Part shown: positions 12,451 to 21,787 of the stretch, one piece after another
Position numbering within the stretch: the stretch's first letter is position 1
Layout of the letters: each line of letters begins with the position of its first letter
Assembly: GCA_016195245.1 (NCBI GenBank)
Contig: JACQAC010000083.1
Coordinates: 1-33,022 of the forward strand
From: Pseudomonadota bacterium
GTDB taxonomy: Bacteria > Pseudomonadota > Alphaproteobacteria > Caulobacterales > Aquidulcibacteraceae
Length of the DNA: 33,022 bases
Direction of reading: 5' to 3'
Notes under the pieces: model-generated
Databases searched by the model: none
Told to the model about the DNA's origin: nothing
What the model saw: the letters and a program-made list of their open reading frames with translations, nothing else
Translations under genes and position numbers: made by a program

Positions 12451-12801
12451 TCAAAGCAATTCGCGCACGGTTTCTTTCGGCCGACAGAGACGTGCGCCTT
12501 TATTGGTCTCGACGAATGGCCGCTCGACCAGCACCGGGTTCTCGACCATAGCGTCGAGAATTTGCGCGGAGGTCGCCTTGTCGGAAATGCCGAGGTCTTC
12601 AGCCGCCTTCTTGCGCATGGCTTCACGCGGGGTGACGCCCGCTGCGGCGAACAGCGTTTTCAGCTGTGGTTTGGTCCAACCCTCTTTCAGGTACTCGACG
12701 ACGTTCGGCTTGGCGCCGCTCTCTTCGATCATCGCCAGCACGTTGCACGAAGTTGTGCATTTCGGATTGTGATAGATGGTGACGGACTTCGCCTTGGCCA
12801 T
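12451..12801 (-). CDS. arsC: Arsenate reductase (glutaredoxin-type, ArsC family)
   Basis: MAKAKSVTIYHNPKCTTSCNVLAMIEESG...VEYLKEGWTKPQLKTLF...NPVLVERPFVET. Confidence 0.85.
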   Translation of the reverse strand: MAKAKSVTIYHNPKCTTSCNVLAMIEESGAKPNVVEYLKEGWTKPQLKTLFAAAGVTPREAMRKKAAEDLGISDKATSAQILDAMVENPVLVERPFVETNKGARLCRPKETVRELL

Positions 12802-12804
12802 GGA

Positions 12805-13713
12805 CTAGCTCCAGGTTTGCACGACGGTGCGCGCGACATCAGCGTGGGCGGCGTTGCGGGCGTCGAAGTCGACGGTCGATTCACTCAGGAAGCAAGCGAT
12901 GACGATCGGCGCGCTCGCAGGGGCCGACCAGCAGATCGCAACATCGGTCGTTGCGTTGTGATCGCCGTCGGAGGCGCCAGTCTTGTCACCAACGCGCCAA
13001 TCGGCCGGCAAGCCGGCGCGCAAACGCGCGCCGCCGGTCTGGTTGCCGACCAGCCAGCCCGTCAGCTTGACGCGCGCCGTAGGATTAAGTGGCGTGTCCG
13101 TGGTGAGGAAGCGCACCATGGTGTGGGCCATGGCATTCGGCGTTGTCGTGTCGCGCACGTCGCCCGGCACGTTTTCATTGAGCGACGGCTCGTTGCGGTC
13201 GAGGCGCGTGACGGAATCGCCGTTGGCGCGCAGGAAGCGCGTGAGGCCGGCTGGGCCCATCACGCCCTCAAGCAAGAGATTGGCGGCGCCATTGTCGCTT
13301 TGCGTGACCGCGGCTTCGGCCAGCTGCTCCACCGTCATCCAACCGCGCGCGACGTTCGCACGCGTAACCGGCGCATGGCCGAGATTGGCGAGATAGACTT
13401 CGTTGAAATGCACCTGCTGCGCCAAAAAGCCCGGCATATGCATGTCCATTTGCAGGATCTGCGCGGCAAGCAGCCACTTGAACATGGAGCACATGGCGAA
13501 GCGCTCATCGGCACGGTAGCTGAGCGTAACGTTATTGGCAGTGTTCAGCGCCACGACTCCGACGCGGCCGCCGGCGCGCTGCTCGACCTGAAGCATCTTC
13601 GCGTGAAACTGCGTGGTGCGATCATCGTATGGGATGACGCTGGTCGTTGGCGCGCACGCCGCAGCGGCAAGGCCGCTCGTAATCACCACGCGGCGCGTGA
13701 ACGAACGGCGCAT
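12805..13713 (-). CDS. Class A beta-lactamase
   Basis: SMFK (SxxK), SDN, RNEPSLNE (E166 region) and DKTG motifs; N-terminal MRRSFTRRVVITSGLAAAAC twin-Arg/lipobox-like signal. Confidence 0.93.
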   Translation of the reverse strand: MRRSFTRRVVITSGLAAAACAPTTSVIPYDDRTTQFHAKMLQVEQRAGGRVGVVALNTANNVTLSYRADERFAMCSMFKWLLAAQILQMDMHMPGFLAQQVHFNEVYLANLGHAPVTRANVARGWMTVEQLAEAAVTQSDNGAANLLLEGVMGPAGLTRFLRANGDSVTRLDRNEPSLNENVPGDVRDTTTPNAMAHTMVRFLTTDTPLNPTARVKLTGWLVGNQTGGARLRAGLPADWRVGDKTGASDGDHNATTDVAICWSAPASAPIVIACFLSESTVDFDARNAAHADVARTVVQTWS

Positions 13714-13718
13714 GGCGC

Positions 13719-14294
13719 TTAGTCCTTGGCGCGCTCGACGTAGGAGCCGTCTTCCGTGGAGACGATGACGCGGGTGCCGGCGCCGATGTGTGGCGGTACC
13801 ATGGTCTTCACACCATTCGAGAGCTTCGCCGGCTTGTAGGACGACGACGCGGTCTGCCCCTTCACCACGGGTTCGGTCTCGACGATTTCGAGCGTCACGC
13901 GCGGCGGCAGCTCGATCGAGAGCGCCTGGCCGTCGTGCATGGTGAGGTCGACGATCATTTCCGGCTGCAGATAGTCGGCGGCGTCGCCGACCATGTCGCG
14001 CGCCAGGTGCACCTGCTCGTAGCTGGTGGGATTCATGAAGACGAGACCGGCATCGCCATCGTCGAACAGGTATTGGTGCTTCACCTCTTCGACGAACGCC
14101 TTTTCGAGGCCGTCGGTGGTTTTGTAGGTCTCGGTGGTCTTCACGCCATCGATGATGCGGCGCATGACGATGGTGGTGGTCGGCGTGCCTTTACCGGGGC
14201 GGAAGGTTTCATGGCTCATCACCACGTACAATTTGCCGTCCTCGTGCTCGAGCACGTTGCCTTTACGGACGTCGCTGGCGATGACTTTAACCAC
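13719..14294 (-). CDS. efp: Translation elongation factor P
   Basis: [47 protein letters not shown]...; RPGKGTP loop with modifiable lysine. Confidence 0.95.
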   Translation of the reverse strand: MVKVIASDVRKGNVLEHEDGKLYVVMSHETFRPGKGTPTTTIVMRRIIDGVKTTETYKTTDGLEKAFVEEVKHQYLFDDGDAGLVFMNPTSYEQVHLARDMVGDAADYLQPEMIVDLTMHDGQALSIELPPRVTLEIVETEPVVKGQTASSSYKPAKLSNGVKTMVPPHIGAGTRVIVSTEDGSYVERAKD

Positions 14295-14424
14295 GATAAA
14301 CCTCTAAAACCCGCTGCCCGAGACCGTTCGGGCGCGCTTTCTGCCGGAAGGGATGGAATTTGGCGGCTCTCATAGCTGCGTTCTGTGTTTGGGCCAAGGG
14401 CCCTGCCCGGGTTGGGGCGGCGGC

Positions 14425-15468
14425 ATGAGCGCGCCATGGTGGGACAAGGCGCGCCACGCCGACCGTGCGCCGTTCCTGCAGGCGCGCGTTGCGATTTTGC
14501 GCGCGGTGCGGGCGTGGTTCGAGGCGGAGGGGTTCGTCGAAGTGGAGCCGGCGGCTTTGGTGGTTTCGCCAGGCGCGGAGGTGCATGTCGACGCGTTCGA
14601 GGCGGATGGCCGTTACCTGCACACCAGCCCCGAGTTCGCGATGAAGAAGCTCTTGGCAGCGGGTGAGGAGAAGATCTTTTCGCTCGGCAAAGTGTGGCGA
14701 CGCGGCGAGGACGGGCCGCTGCATGCGAGCGAGTTCACGATGCTGGAATGGTATCGCGCCGGCGCGCCGTACCGGCATGTGATGGAGGATTGCGTGGCGC
14801 TGGCGCGCGTGGCGGCGGCGGAGGCGGGCGGGGCGCTCAGGTGGAAGGATCGCGTGTGCGATCCGCATGCGGCGCCGGAATATCTCACAGTGAGGGATGT
14901 ATTCGCGCGGTTTCTCCCCTTCTCCCTTGCGGAGAAGGGGCCGGGGGATGAGGGGCACGGACACTCCCACGGTGATGATGAATTCGCGCAGACCAATTCT
15001 GAATCCGAGCGGCAGCTTGACGCCCCTAACCCCCTAACCCCCTCTCCGCAAGGGAGAGGGGGACTTGCGCACGACGAATTTTCGAAAGCGATCGTGCATA
15101 TCGAGCCGCACCTGGGTTCACCAGCGCTCACTCTGTTGCACGAGTATCCAATCGGCGAAGCGGCGCTCGCGCAGCGCACGCAGCATGATCCGAACGTGGC
15201 GGAGCGGTTCGAGATGTATGCGTGCGGCGTCGAGTTGGCGAACGGCTTTGGCGAACTAACCGACCCTGCTGAGCAACGCGCGCGGCTGGTCGCGGATATG
15301 GCCGAGAAGCAAAAGCGCTACGGCAAGAGCTGGCCGATCGATGAGGATTTTCTCGCGGCGCTGGCGCACATGCCGCCGGCCAGCGGCGTCGCGCTGGGGT
15401 TTGATCGCTTGGTGATGTTGGCAAGCGGCGCGCGCTCAATTCAGGATGTGCTGTGGACCCCGCAATGA
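14425..15468 (+). CDS. epmA: EF-P--lysine lysyltransferase (EpmA/GenX, class II LysRS-like)
   Basis: LHTSPEFAMKKLLAAGEEKIFSLGKVWRRGE...HASEFTMLEWYR; YACGVELANGFGELTDPAEQR; GVALGFDRLVMLASG. Confidence 0.9.
   Translation: MSAPWWDKARHADRAPFLQARVAILRAVRAWFEAEGFVEVEPAALVVSPGAEVHVDAFEADGRYLHTSPEFAMKKLLAAGEEKIFSLGKVWRRGEDGPLHASEFTMLEWYRAGAPYRHVMEDCVALARVAAAEAGGALRWKDRVCDPHAAPEYLTVRDVFARFLPFSLAEKGPGDEGHGHSHGDDEFAQTNSESERQLDAPNPLTPSPQGRGGLAHDEFSKAIVHIEPHLGSPALTLLHEYPIGEAALAQRTQHDPNVAERFEMYACGVELANGFGELTDPAEQRARLVADMAEKQKRYGKSWPIDEDFLAALAHMPPASGVALGFDRLVMLASGARSIQDVLWTPQ
14912..14956 (+). repeat. Palindromic REP-like element (copy 2) inside epmA
   Basis: TTCTCCCCTTCTCCCTTGCGGAGAAGGGGCCGGGGGATGAGGGG; imperfect hairpin. 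Confidence 0.75.
15023..15064 (-). repeat. Palindromic REP-like element (copy 3, inverted relative to copy 2) inside epmA
   Basis: CCCCTAACCCCCTAACCCCCTCTCCGCAAGGGAGAGGGGGAC; its reverse complement aligns with copy 2. Confidence 0.75.
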
Positions 15469-15470
15469 AG

Positions 15471-16313
15471 TCAGTGACCGACGTTTTGGTTCATTTCGAT
15501 GACTTGCTGCAACAGTTCCTGGAACGCTTGGCAATCACCGGCAAAGTCGCCCTCAGCGGACAGAAACGTTGATCCGTCGCGCTGTGTTACGTCTCTGACA
15601 ATCAGCGCGGGGTGCGCAGGATGTGTTGGCTTGGTCACGAACGCGATGGTGGGATGCGAAGTGCGGTTTCTGTAGCCGACAAACTGCCGATCCTCGAACC
15701 GCTCCGCGCCTGGGAGTGCCGCATAGCTCGCAATCATCGAAGTGATGTCTTCTGGCGATCGAGGAATGCAACGATGCACGCCTGTTGAATTCACGGCGTC
15801 GCCACGCATCGGCGAGCCCATGACTTCCCCATGCTCATCCCGAAATGATTCGACACCCAGAGCCAGCCCACCATCGGCGCCATTGCGGGTGATGGACAAC
15901 CGAAGCAAACCGTATTGTGCAGAGCGCGCGCCCCTTCCGTCTTGCTGCTCCGTCCACTCTGTCACATCGAGACAGGTGCGCAGGCGTTCGGTGAGACTTG
16001 CCATGCCTACCGCGCTATCCGGCGCCGCGTTGGCGCAGGTATAGCTGGTGGAAAAACGTCGCCCTTCCGAGGTTTGCTCGCCGATCGCGCACTCACCTGT
16101 GCCTTCGATGTGTTTCAAACCGTGAAACACGAGGAGAGACGCACTTTGCATGTCGCTGATGGAAGAACCTTTCAGCGCAGAAAACTCCGTGGGCGCCGCC
16201 TCAATAACTTGGCGCATGTCCGCACAAAAATCCTGTGCACGGGCCGCCGATGCGCCGAGCCAGCTCAAGGCGGCGACGGCGAACGAAGAGATAGTCTCGG
16301 TAAGATTTCGCAT
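15471..16313 (-). CDS. Hypothetical exported protein
   Basis: 280 aa ORF; N-terminal signal peptide MRNLTETISSFAVAALSWLGASAARAQ; no recognised family. Confidence 0.65.
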   Translation of the reverse strand: MRNLTETISSFAVAALSWLGASAARAQDFCADMRQVIEAAPTEFSALKGSSISDMQSASLLVFHGLKHIEGTGECAIGEQTSEGRRFSTSYTCANAAPDSAVGMASLTERLRTCLDVTEWTEQQDGRGARSAQYGLLRLSITRNGADGGLALGVESFRDEHGEVMGSPMRGDAVNSTGVHRCIPRSPEDITSMIASYAALPGAERFEDRQFVGYRNRTSHPTIAFVTKPTHPAHPALIVRDVTQRDGSTFLSAEGDFAGDCQAFQELLQQVIEMNQNVGH

Positions 16314-16332
16314 AAGGTGGTATTAGCAGCCC

Positions 16333-16824
16333 ATGATCCGCGACGCCACGCCACGCGATTTTCCCACCATTCGCGCCATCATTCGGCATGCGTTTGATCG
16401 CGCCGACGAGGCGAACCTGGTGGAGGGCCTACGCGCGGATGGCGATGTGCTGTGCGAGTTCGTGGCGGCAAGGGACGTCGCGTTGCAGGGGCATATCCTC
16501 TACTCACGGCTGCGAATCGAGCGCGCGAGTGAAACCATCGAGGCGGCGGCGTTGGCGCCAGTTTCCGTGTTGCCGCATTTTCAGCGGCAAGGTCTCGGCG
16601 GCGACTTGATCCGCGCGGGCAATGCGCGGTGCGCGGAGTTGGGCTGCGCGGCCATCATTGTGCTGGGGCACGCGGAGTACTATCCCCGCTTCGGCTTCTC
16701 GGCGGCTGCGGCCGAGTCGTTTGAAGCTCCGTTTTCGGGGCCGCATTTCATGGCGCTGGAGCTGAAACCCGGCGCGCTGAAAGCCGGTGGGCGGGCACGC
16801 TATGCGAAAGCGTTTGGAGTGTGA
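16333..16824 (+). CDS. GNAT-family N-acetyltransferase
   Basis: MIRDATPRDFPTIRAIIRHAF...LAPVSVLPHFQRQGLGGDLIRAG...VLGHAEYYPRFGFSAA. Confidence 0.88.
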   Translation: MIRDATPRDFPTIRAIIRHAFDRADEANLVEGLRADGDVLCEFVAARDVALQGHILYSRLRIERASETIEAAALAPVSVLPHFQRQGLGGDLIRAGNARCAELGCAAIIVLGHAEYYPRFGFSAAAAESFEAPFSGPHFMALELKPGALKAGGRARYAKAFGV

Positions 16825-16825
16825 T

Positions 16826-17899
16826 GTGAGCAGATCGGTAAAGTTCTCACGCACTGCTGCCTCACCCCACCCCCTCCCCCCTCCCCCTCTAGGGGAGAGG
16901 AATAGTGCACTTGAAGAAGTGGCGTCGCGTTACGCCGTCGCCATCACGCCGGCGATGGAAGCGCTGATCGATGCGGCGGATGCGGCCGATCCGATCGCGG
17001 CGCAATTTCGGCCGGATGTAAGCGAACTAATCACCTCGCCGGATGAGTTGAGCGATCCGATTGGCGATGATGCGCATACGCCGGTTAAGGGCGTGGTGCA
17101 TCGCTACGCTGACCGCTGCCTGCTGAAACTAGTGCATGTGTGCCCGGTCTATTGCCGCTTCTGTTTCCGACGCGAAATGGTCGGGCCGCCTATTCAAGGA
17201 ACAATGCGCGATGGCACGCTGACCGGCGAAGAGCTCGACGCGGCGATCACGTACATCGAGAGCCAACCGCAAATTTGGGAAGTGATCCTCACCGGCGGCG
17301 ATCCGTTCCTACTTTCAGCGCGCCGCGCGCGGGAGATCACGCAACGGTTGGCGGCGATCCCGCATGTGAAAATCCTGCGCTGGCATACCCGCGTTCCCGC
17401 GGTCGATCCGCTGCGCGTGACACCGGATTTGGTAGAGGCGCTGCGCGTTGATGGCGCGACGACGTACGTAGTGCTGCACATCAATCATGCACGCGAGCTG
17501 ACCGAGCAAGCGCGTGCGGCAATCGCGCGCCTCGTTGACTCGGGCGTGCCAATGCTTTCGCAAACAGTGCTGCTAAAGGGCGTCAATGACGACGCGGATG
17601 CGATCGAAGCGCTGATGCGTGCTTTGGTCGAGGCGCGTGTGAAGCCGTATTATTTGCATCATTTAGACAAAGCGCCCGGCACGTCGCATTTCCGCTGCAC
17701 GATTGAGCGGGGGCAGGAACTGGTGCGTGCGTTGCACGAGCGCGCGTCTGGCTTGGCGCAGCCGACCTATGTGCTCGATATTCCCGGCGGTCACGGCAAG
17801 GCCCCGCTGGCATCACCAAGCTTGCGCGAATCCGAAGTCGGCTACGAGGTGCGTGACCGCAATGGCGCGTGGCGGCGCTATCCGCGCGAAGGCGCTTGA
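16826..17899 (+). CDS. epmB: Radical SAM lysine 2,3-aminomutase family protein (EpmB-like)
   Basis: CPVYCRFCFRRE (CxxxCxxC), ILTGGDPFLLS, LRWHTRVPAVDPLRV, VYYLHHLDKA-type motif; start either GTG 16826 or GTG 16919. Confidence 0.82.
   Translation: MSRSVKFSRTAASPHPLPPPPLGERNSALEEVASRYAVAITPAMEALIDAADAADPIAAQFRPDVSELITSPDELSDPIGDDAHTPVKGVVHRYADRCLLKLVHVCPVYCRFCFRREMVGPPIQGTMRDGTLTGEELDAAITYIESQPQIWEVILTGGDPFLLSARRAREITQRLAAIPHVKILRWHTRVPAVDPLRVTPDLVEALRVDGATTYVVLHINHARELTEQARAAIARLVDSGVPMLSQTVLLKGVNDDADAIEALMRALVEARVKPYYLHHLDKAPGTSHFRCTIERGQELVRALHERASGLAQPTYVLDIPGGHGKAPLASPSLRESEVGYEVRDRNGAWRRYPREGA
16861..16902 (-). repeat. REP-like element (copy 4) within the N-terminal coding region of epmB-like gene
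   Basis: CTCACCCCACCCCCTCCCCCCTCCCCCTCTAGGGGAGAGG; reverse complement CCTCTCCCCTAGAGGGGGAGGGGGGAGGGGGTGGGGTGAG resembles copies 1 and 3. Confidence 0.65.
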
Positions 17900-19068
17900 G
17901 TCAGCGCCCGCTCGCTGGTCGCCGCGAACAGCGCGGCGACCATCAAGGCAGCGGCGGCGGCGAAGGGCGCGCCGTGACCCCAAGCATCAAAAATGGCGCC
18001 GGCGCACATGGGACCGATGACGCGCCCCAGCGCTGAAGCGGATTGCGAGAGTCCCATCACCGCGCCCCGCTCTTCCGGCGCGGCTTGTTCTGCGATTAGT
18101 GCGTTGAGCGCAGGCGTCGAAAAGCCGATGCCAACAACAAGGATAGCCAACGAGACGATCAGCGAGGCCTCGCCGTGCGCCACGGCCATGCCGCCAAATC
18201 CCGCGACAAGCAGGCCCAGACCAACGATCAGCATCGTCCGCTCGCCAAGCACTTTCGATGCACGGCCAGCCCCGCCCCCTTGAAGAAGCACGGAGCCCGC
18301 GCCCAAGCCCGCCAAAGCATATCCGACCTGGCGTGGGCCCCATTGCAGCGCCGCGTCGGCCCACAAACCAAACGTGGACTCCATCAGCGCTTGCGCGGTG
18401 ATCATGATGAGGGTGACCGCAATTAAACGCTGTAGCGTCGGCCGCGTCATCAAAAGCGTGGTGCGTCGTACGCGCGGCGCATCGTGGGCGCGACGTGCTT
18501 CTTTCGGCAGACTTTCACGGAAAAGCAGAAACGCCGTCAAAGCGGCGATCGCCGCGAGTCCCGCCGAAATAAGGCACACTTGCGAAAATGATTGAGCATC
18601 CGGCGTATGGCCGATTGTGAACGCGCCGAGCGCGGGCCCAGCAATAAAGCCCAGGCCTACCGCGGCACCAAGCAAACCCATGTTCCGCGCGCGCGTGTTG
18701 TCGTCGGCGAGATCAGCGGCAGCCGCGAAGGCGGCGCCAACATTGCCCGCCATCAGGCCCCCAAACAGGCGCGCGACCGCAAGCATCTCGATGCTGTGAG
18801 CCTGCGAAAGGATCAAATACGAAATGCAATTGCCTATGAGCCCGATGATCAGGATCGGCTTGCGCCCAACTCGATCGCTCAGCCTTCCCCACCACGGTGA
18901 AGCGATGAATTGGCCGAGCGAGTAGCACCCCATGGCAATGGTGGTTGCTGTGGCGCTGGCGCCCAGGTGCAAAGCCAGAAACGGAAAGATCGGCAGGAAA
19001 ACGCCAAAGCCAGTCATGCCGATGAGCACGACGCCGACGAGCGCGGCCAAAGATCCGTTTCGGTTCAT
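17878..19068 (-). CDS. MFS transporter (DHA1/TetA-like)
   Basis: Multi-TM; GRLSDRVGRKPILIIGLIGN motif; ARLFGGLMAGNVGAAFAAAADL. Confidence 0.9.
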   Translation of the reverse strand: MNRNGSLAALVGVVLIGMTGFGVFLPIFPFLALHLGASATATTIAMGCYSLGQFIASPWWGRLSDRVGRKPILIIGLIGNCISYLILSQAHSIEMLAVARLFGGLMAGNVGAAFAAAADLADDNTRARNMGLLGAAVGLGFIAGPALGAFTIGHTPDAQSFSQVCLISAGLAAIAALTAFLLFRESLPKEARRAHDAPRVRRTTLLMTRPTLQRLIAVTLIMITAQALMESTFGLWADAALQWGPRQVGYALAGLGAGSVLLQGGGAGRASKVLGERTMLIVGLGLLVAGFGGMAVAHGEASLIVSLAILVVGIGFSTPALNALIAEQAAPEERGAVMGLSQSASALGRVIGPMCAGAIFDAWGHGAPFAAAAALMVAALFAATSERALTQAPSRG

Positions 19069-19129
19069 GGTTCTTGGTTAGCGGATTTGCACAAGCTGCG
19101 TCGAGGCAACGTGGTCGCAGGGCCCCGAC

Positions 19130-20200
19130 TCAGGCTGCCGGGCGGATGGGCAACGGCGCCGCGGGGTTCAGATACGGCCGCAGATCCGCCCACGGTATGG
19201 TGACATCCGTTCCCCCCATCACATACGGCGCGCCGAACGAATATGGTGGGAAAAGAATGGTTAGGCCGCGTTCGGAAACAAGCCAAAGATGCGGCTTGGT
19301 GGCGGTTTCTCGGACATCGCGTTGCGGCGGCGTGAACCCATCTTCGCGGAACTGACGCGCCAGATCGGCGACAGCCCGCTGTGTAATGAAGTCTTGCCAG
19401 CGCGTATCAGCCTGGAAGACATCGCTCTCTGTCAGCTCGCGCCCTTCTCCCATCAACACGGTAACGGCCTTGGACGTCGAATTCGGATGCGCCGCGCCAA
19501 GCGCATCCTGACTACCGTCAAAGCGAACAGAGATGAGTTCCGGGCCAGCATAGACGATACGGTAATCGACGATCTCATTGGTCGCTTCATCGAGCGTCAC
19601 CGATGGTTGCTGCGCGACCAAGTCGTTGAAGCGCTGAACTTCCGGGGTCTGCGGCCCATCAATACGCGGAAAGCGGATATCCCGCACGATGGCAGCGGGT
19701 GCGTCGACACCAAGTCCGCTTTGCTGGGCCATGCTGGGGGTGACAGGCGCCGCATCGACCAATTCCATGCGCTGGAACGTGTAACCGCCAAGCTGCTGCA
19801 CGGCGGTGCTGGCCTGTTGGGCTCGGGCGCGGAACTGACCTTCCATACACCGCGCCTGCTCGGGCGAAAGGACAGTTGCGGCTGAAGCCACGCCACAGCC
19901 GATGCGCTGCGCCTCCAGCCAACGCGCCTCATTGCGAACCAGGAGCTGGGCGCCTGCATCGGATACATTGCCCGACGCCGTCACCAATGCACGCTGCACC
20001 TGGCGATCCAAGGCCGTGAGTGTGGGACTGGAGCACACGCTGCGCGCGAACGGTCCGTGATTTTGGGCGCAGGTATCAAGCGCGACCGCAATGTTGGCTG
20101 CCGAACTCTGATCCGTCTTGCCGGCGCTCAAGGCATCTTGGTCGCATGCAGCGAGAGCCAAAAGCGCAAACGCAACGCAGATAAATCCGCGCGTTGTCAT
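19130..20200 (-). CDS. Lipoprotein with LprI-like (DUF1311) N-domain and RsiV-like (DUF3298) C-domain
   Basis: Lipobox MTTRGFICVAFALLALAAC; CAQNHGPFARSVCSSPTLTALDRQVQRAL...NEARWLEAQRIGC (LprI-like); LTILFPPYSFGAPYVMGGTDVTIPWADLRPYL (RsiV/DUF3298-like). Confidence 0.7.
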   Translation of the reverse strand: MTTRGFICVAFALLALAACDQDALSAGKTDQSSAANIAVALDTCAQNHGPFARSVCSSPTLTALDRQVQRALVTASGNVSDAGAQLLVRNEARWLEAQRIGCGVASAATVLSPEQARCMEGQFRARAQQASTAVQQLGGYTFQRMELVDAAPVTPSMAQQSGLGVDAPAAIVRDIRFPRIDGPQTPEVQRFNDLVAQQPSVTLDEATNEIVDYRIVYAGPELISVRFDGSQDALGAAHPNSTSKAVTVLMGEGRELTESDVFQADTRWQDFITQRAVADLARQFREDGFTPPQRDVRETATKPHLWLVSERGLTILFPPYSFGAPYVMGGTDVTIPWADLRPYLNPAAPLPIRPAA

Positions 20201-20311
20201 CGCGTGCCGATCCTGTCCCGATCCCCTTGTAGGCTTGTGGCACAGGCCACGCGCCGCGTCACGGCCTCTCACCTCATGACGCGAGCAAATTGCGGTCCTA
20301 CCTTACGGCGC

Positions 20312-21745
20312 ATGCCTGTTTCAGATCGCTATGTACCCGCGCCGCTGTTCGCACAACTGGGCCCGGAATTCGCCGATCCAGTCGAGCCGACCCGCTTTCC
20401 GAGACACATTCTTCGGCGGCGCAATCAGAATTGGGCGCGACATGTGGGCCTGGACACGTTGAGCGAGGCGGAATGGGAGGCGCATTTCGCCCGCTTCGAG
20501 CCACTGCCTGGCAATATGATAGCGCCGCTCGCCATGCGGTATCACGGTCACCAGTTCAGAACCTACAATCCCGCCATCGGCGATGGGCGCGGCTTCCTCT
20601 TCGCGCAGCTGCGGGACGACTCCGGGCGTTTGCTGGACCTCGCCACAAAGGGCTCAGGGCAAACGCCATATTCACGCTTCGGCGACGGACGCCTGACGCT
20701 AAAAGGCGGCGTCCGCGAAGTGCTGGCCGCCGAGATGCTGGAGGCGCTGGGCGTTTACACGTCGAAAGCGTTCTCACTGTTCGAGACGGGCGAGGCGCTT
20801 GTGCGCGGCGATGAGCCCTCGCCGACGCGCTCATCCGTGCTCGTGAGGCTCTCGCACAGCCACATCCGCTTCGGGACATTTCAGCGGCTGGCGTTCTTCG
20901 AGCGCCCCGATCTGATCCAGCGGCTGATCGATCATTGCGCCGAGGCTTATTTTCCTGAGTTCTTGATGCTTGAGGGCGAGGCACGCGCGGCGGGCTTGAT
21001 GGAGCGGGCCGCGCGCAATGCGGGTCGGCTCGTGGCGAGCTGGATGGCGGCGGGGTTCGTGCATGGCGTGCTCAACACCGACAATCTCACCCTCACGGGA
21101 GAAAGCTTCGACTACGGGCCATGGCGTTTTTCGCCAACCTGCGATCCGGCTTTCACCGCCGCGTATTTCGACGAAACCGGACTGTATGCTTATGGGAGAC
21201 AGCCCGAAGCGGTGTCTTGGGCGCTAGCGCAGCTGGGGAGTGCGTTGACGCCGGTGTGTTCCGTCACACTGCTGGAAGATGCCCTGGCGCAGTTCATGCC
21301 GGCATATCAGGAGAGTTTGCGACGCGCGATGTTGACGCGGCTGAAGCTGAAGCCCGGTGATCCGGAGGACGATCTCCGCTTCGTGCAGAACCTGTTCAAT
21401 TGGCTGACCGAGAGCCAAGCCGGCTTCGACCAATTCTTCCATGATTGGATCGGCGGAGAAGCCAGCGCGTCGCGTGCGGCGCAGAGCCCACAAGGCGCGC
21501 TCTACAACGACAAAGGCTTCGTCACAGTGCGCGACGGTTTCGACAAGCGCACCCGCGGCGATCTTGGCGCCCTGCTCACGCAACCGCTGCTGCAACGGCC
21601 AACGCCGGTGTCGATGGGGATTGACGAGGTCGAGCGCATCTGGGCCGCTATCGCCGAGCGCGATGATTGGTCGCCGTTCGAGGCGAAGCTAGCTGACATA
21701 AGGGAAATGCGTGACACGCTGGGACTGGCTGTCACCAATCTGTAG
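20312..21745 (+). CDS. selO: Protein adenylyltransferase SelO (YdiU/UPF0061)
   Basis: AMRYHGHQFRTYNPAIGDGRGFLFAQLRD; DLATKGSGQTPYSRFGDGRLTLKGGVREVL; HGVLNTDNLTLTGESFDYGPWRF. Confidence 0.93.
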   Translation: MPVSDRYVPAPLFAQLGPEFADPVEPTRFPRHILRRRNQNWARHVGLDTLSEAEWEAHFARFEPLPGNMIAPLAMRYHGHQFRTYNPAIGDGRGFLFAQLRDDSGRLLDLATKGSGQTPYSRFGDGRLTLKGGVREVLAAEMLEALGVYTSKAFSLFETGEALVRGDEPSPTRSSVLVRLSHSHIRFGTFQRLAFFERPDLIQRLIDHCAEAYFPEFLMLEGEARAAGLMERAARNAGRLVASWMAAGFVHGVLNTDNLTLTGESFDYGPWRFSPTCDPAFTAAYFDETGLYAYGRQPEAVSWALAQLGSALTPVCSVTLLEDALAQFMPAYQESLRRAMLTRLKLKPGDPEDDLRFVQNLFNWLTESQAGFDQFFHDWIGGEASASRAAQSPQGALYNDKGFVTVRDGFDKRTRGDLGALLTQPLLQRPTPVSMGIDEVERIWAAIAERDDWSPFEAKLADIREMRDTLGLAVTNL

Positions 21746-21787
21746 CACGCGGCGCTTAGAGCGGGCGGCGATTGGTGGGGGGGCGTG

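Noticed and set aside
12562-13722. 386-aa plus-strand ORF
   Set aside because: Antisense to the arsC and beta-lactamase genes, both with intact catalytic motifs
14912-15064. CRISPR-like or IS terminal inverted repeats
   Set aside because: Only two inverted copies, no regular spacers, no transposase; better explained as REP-like palindromic elements
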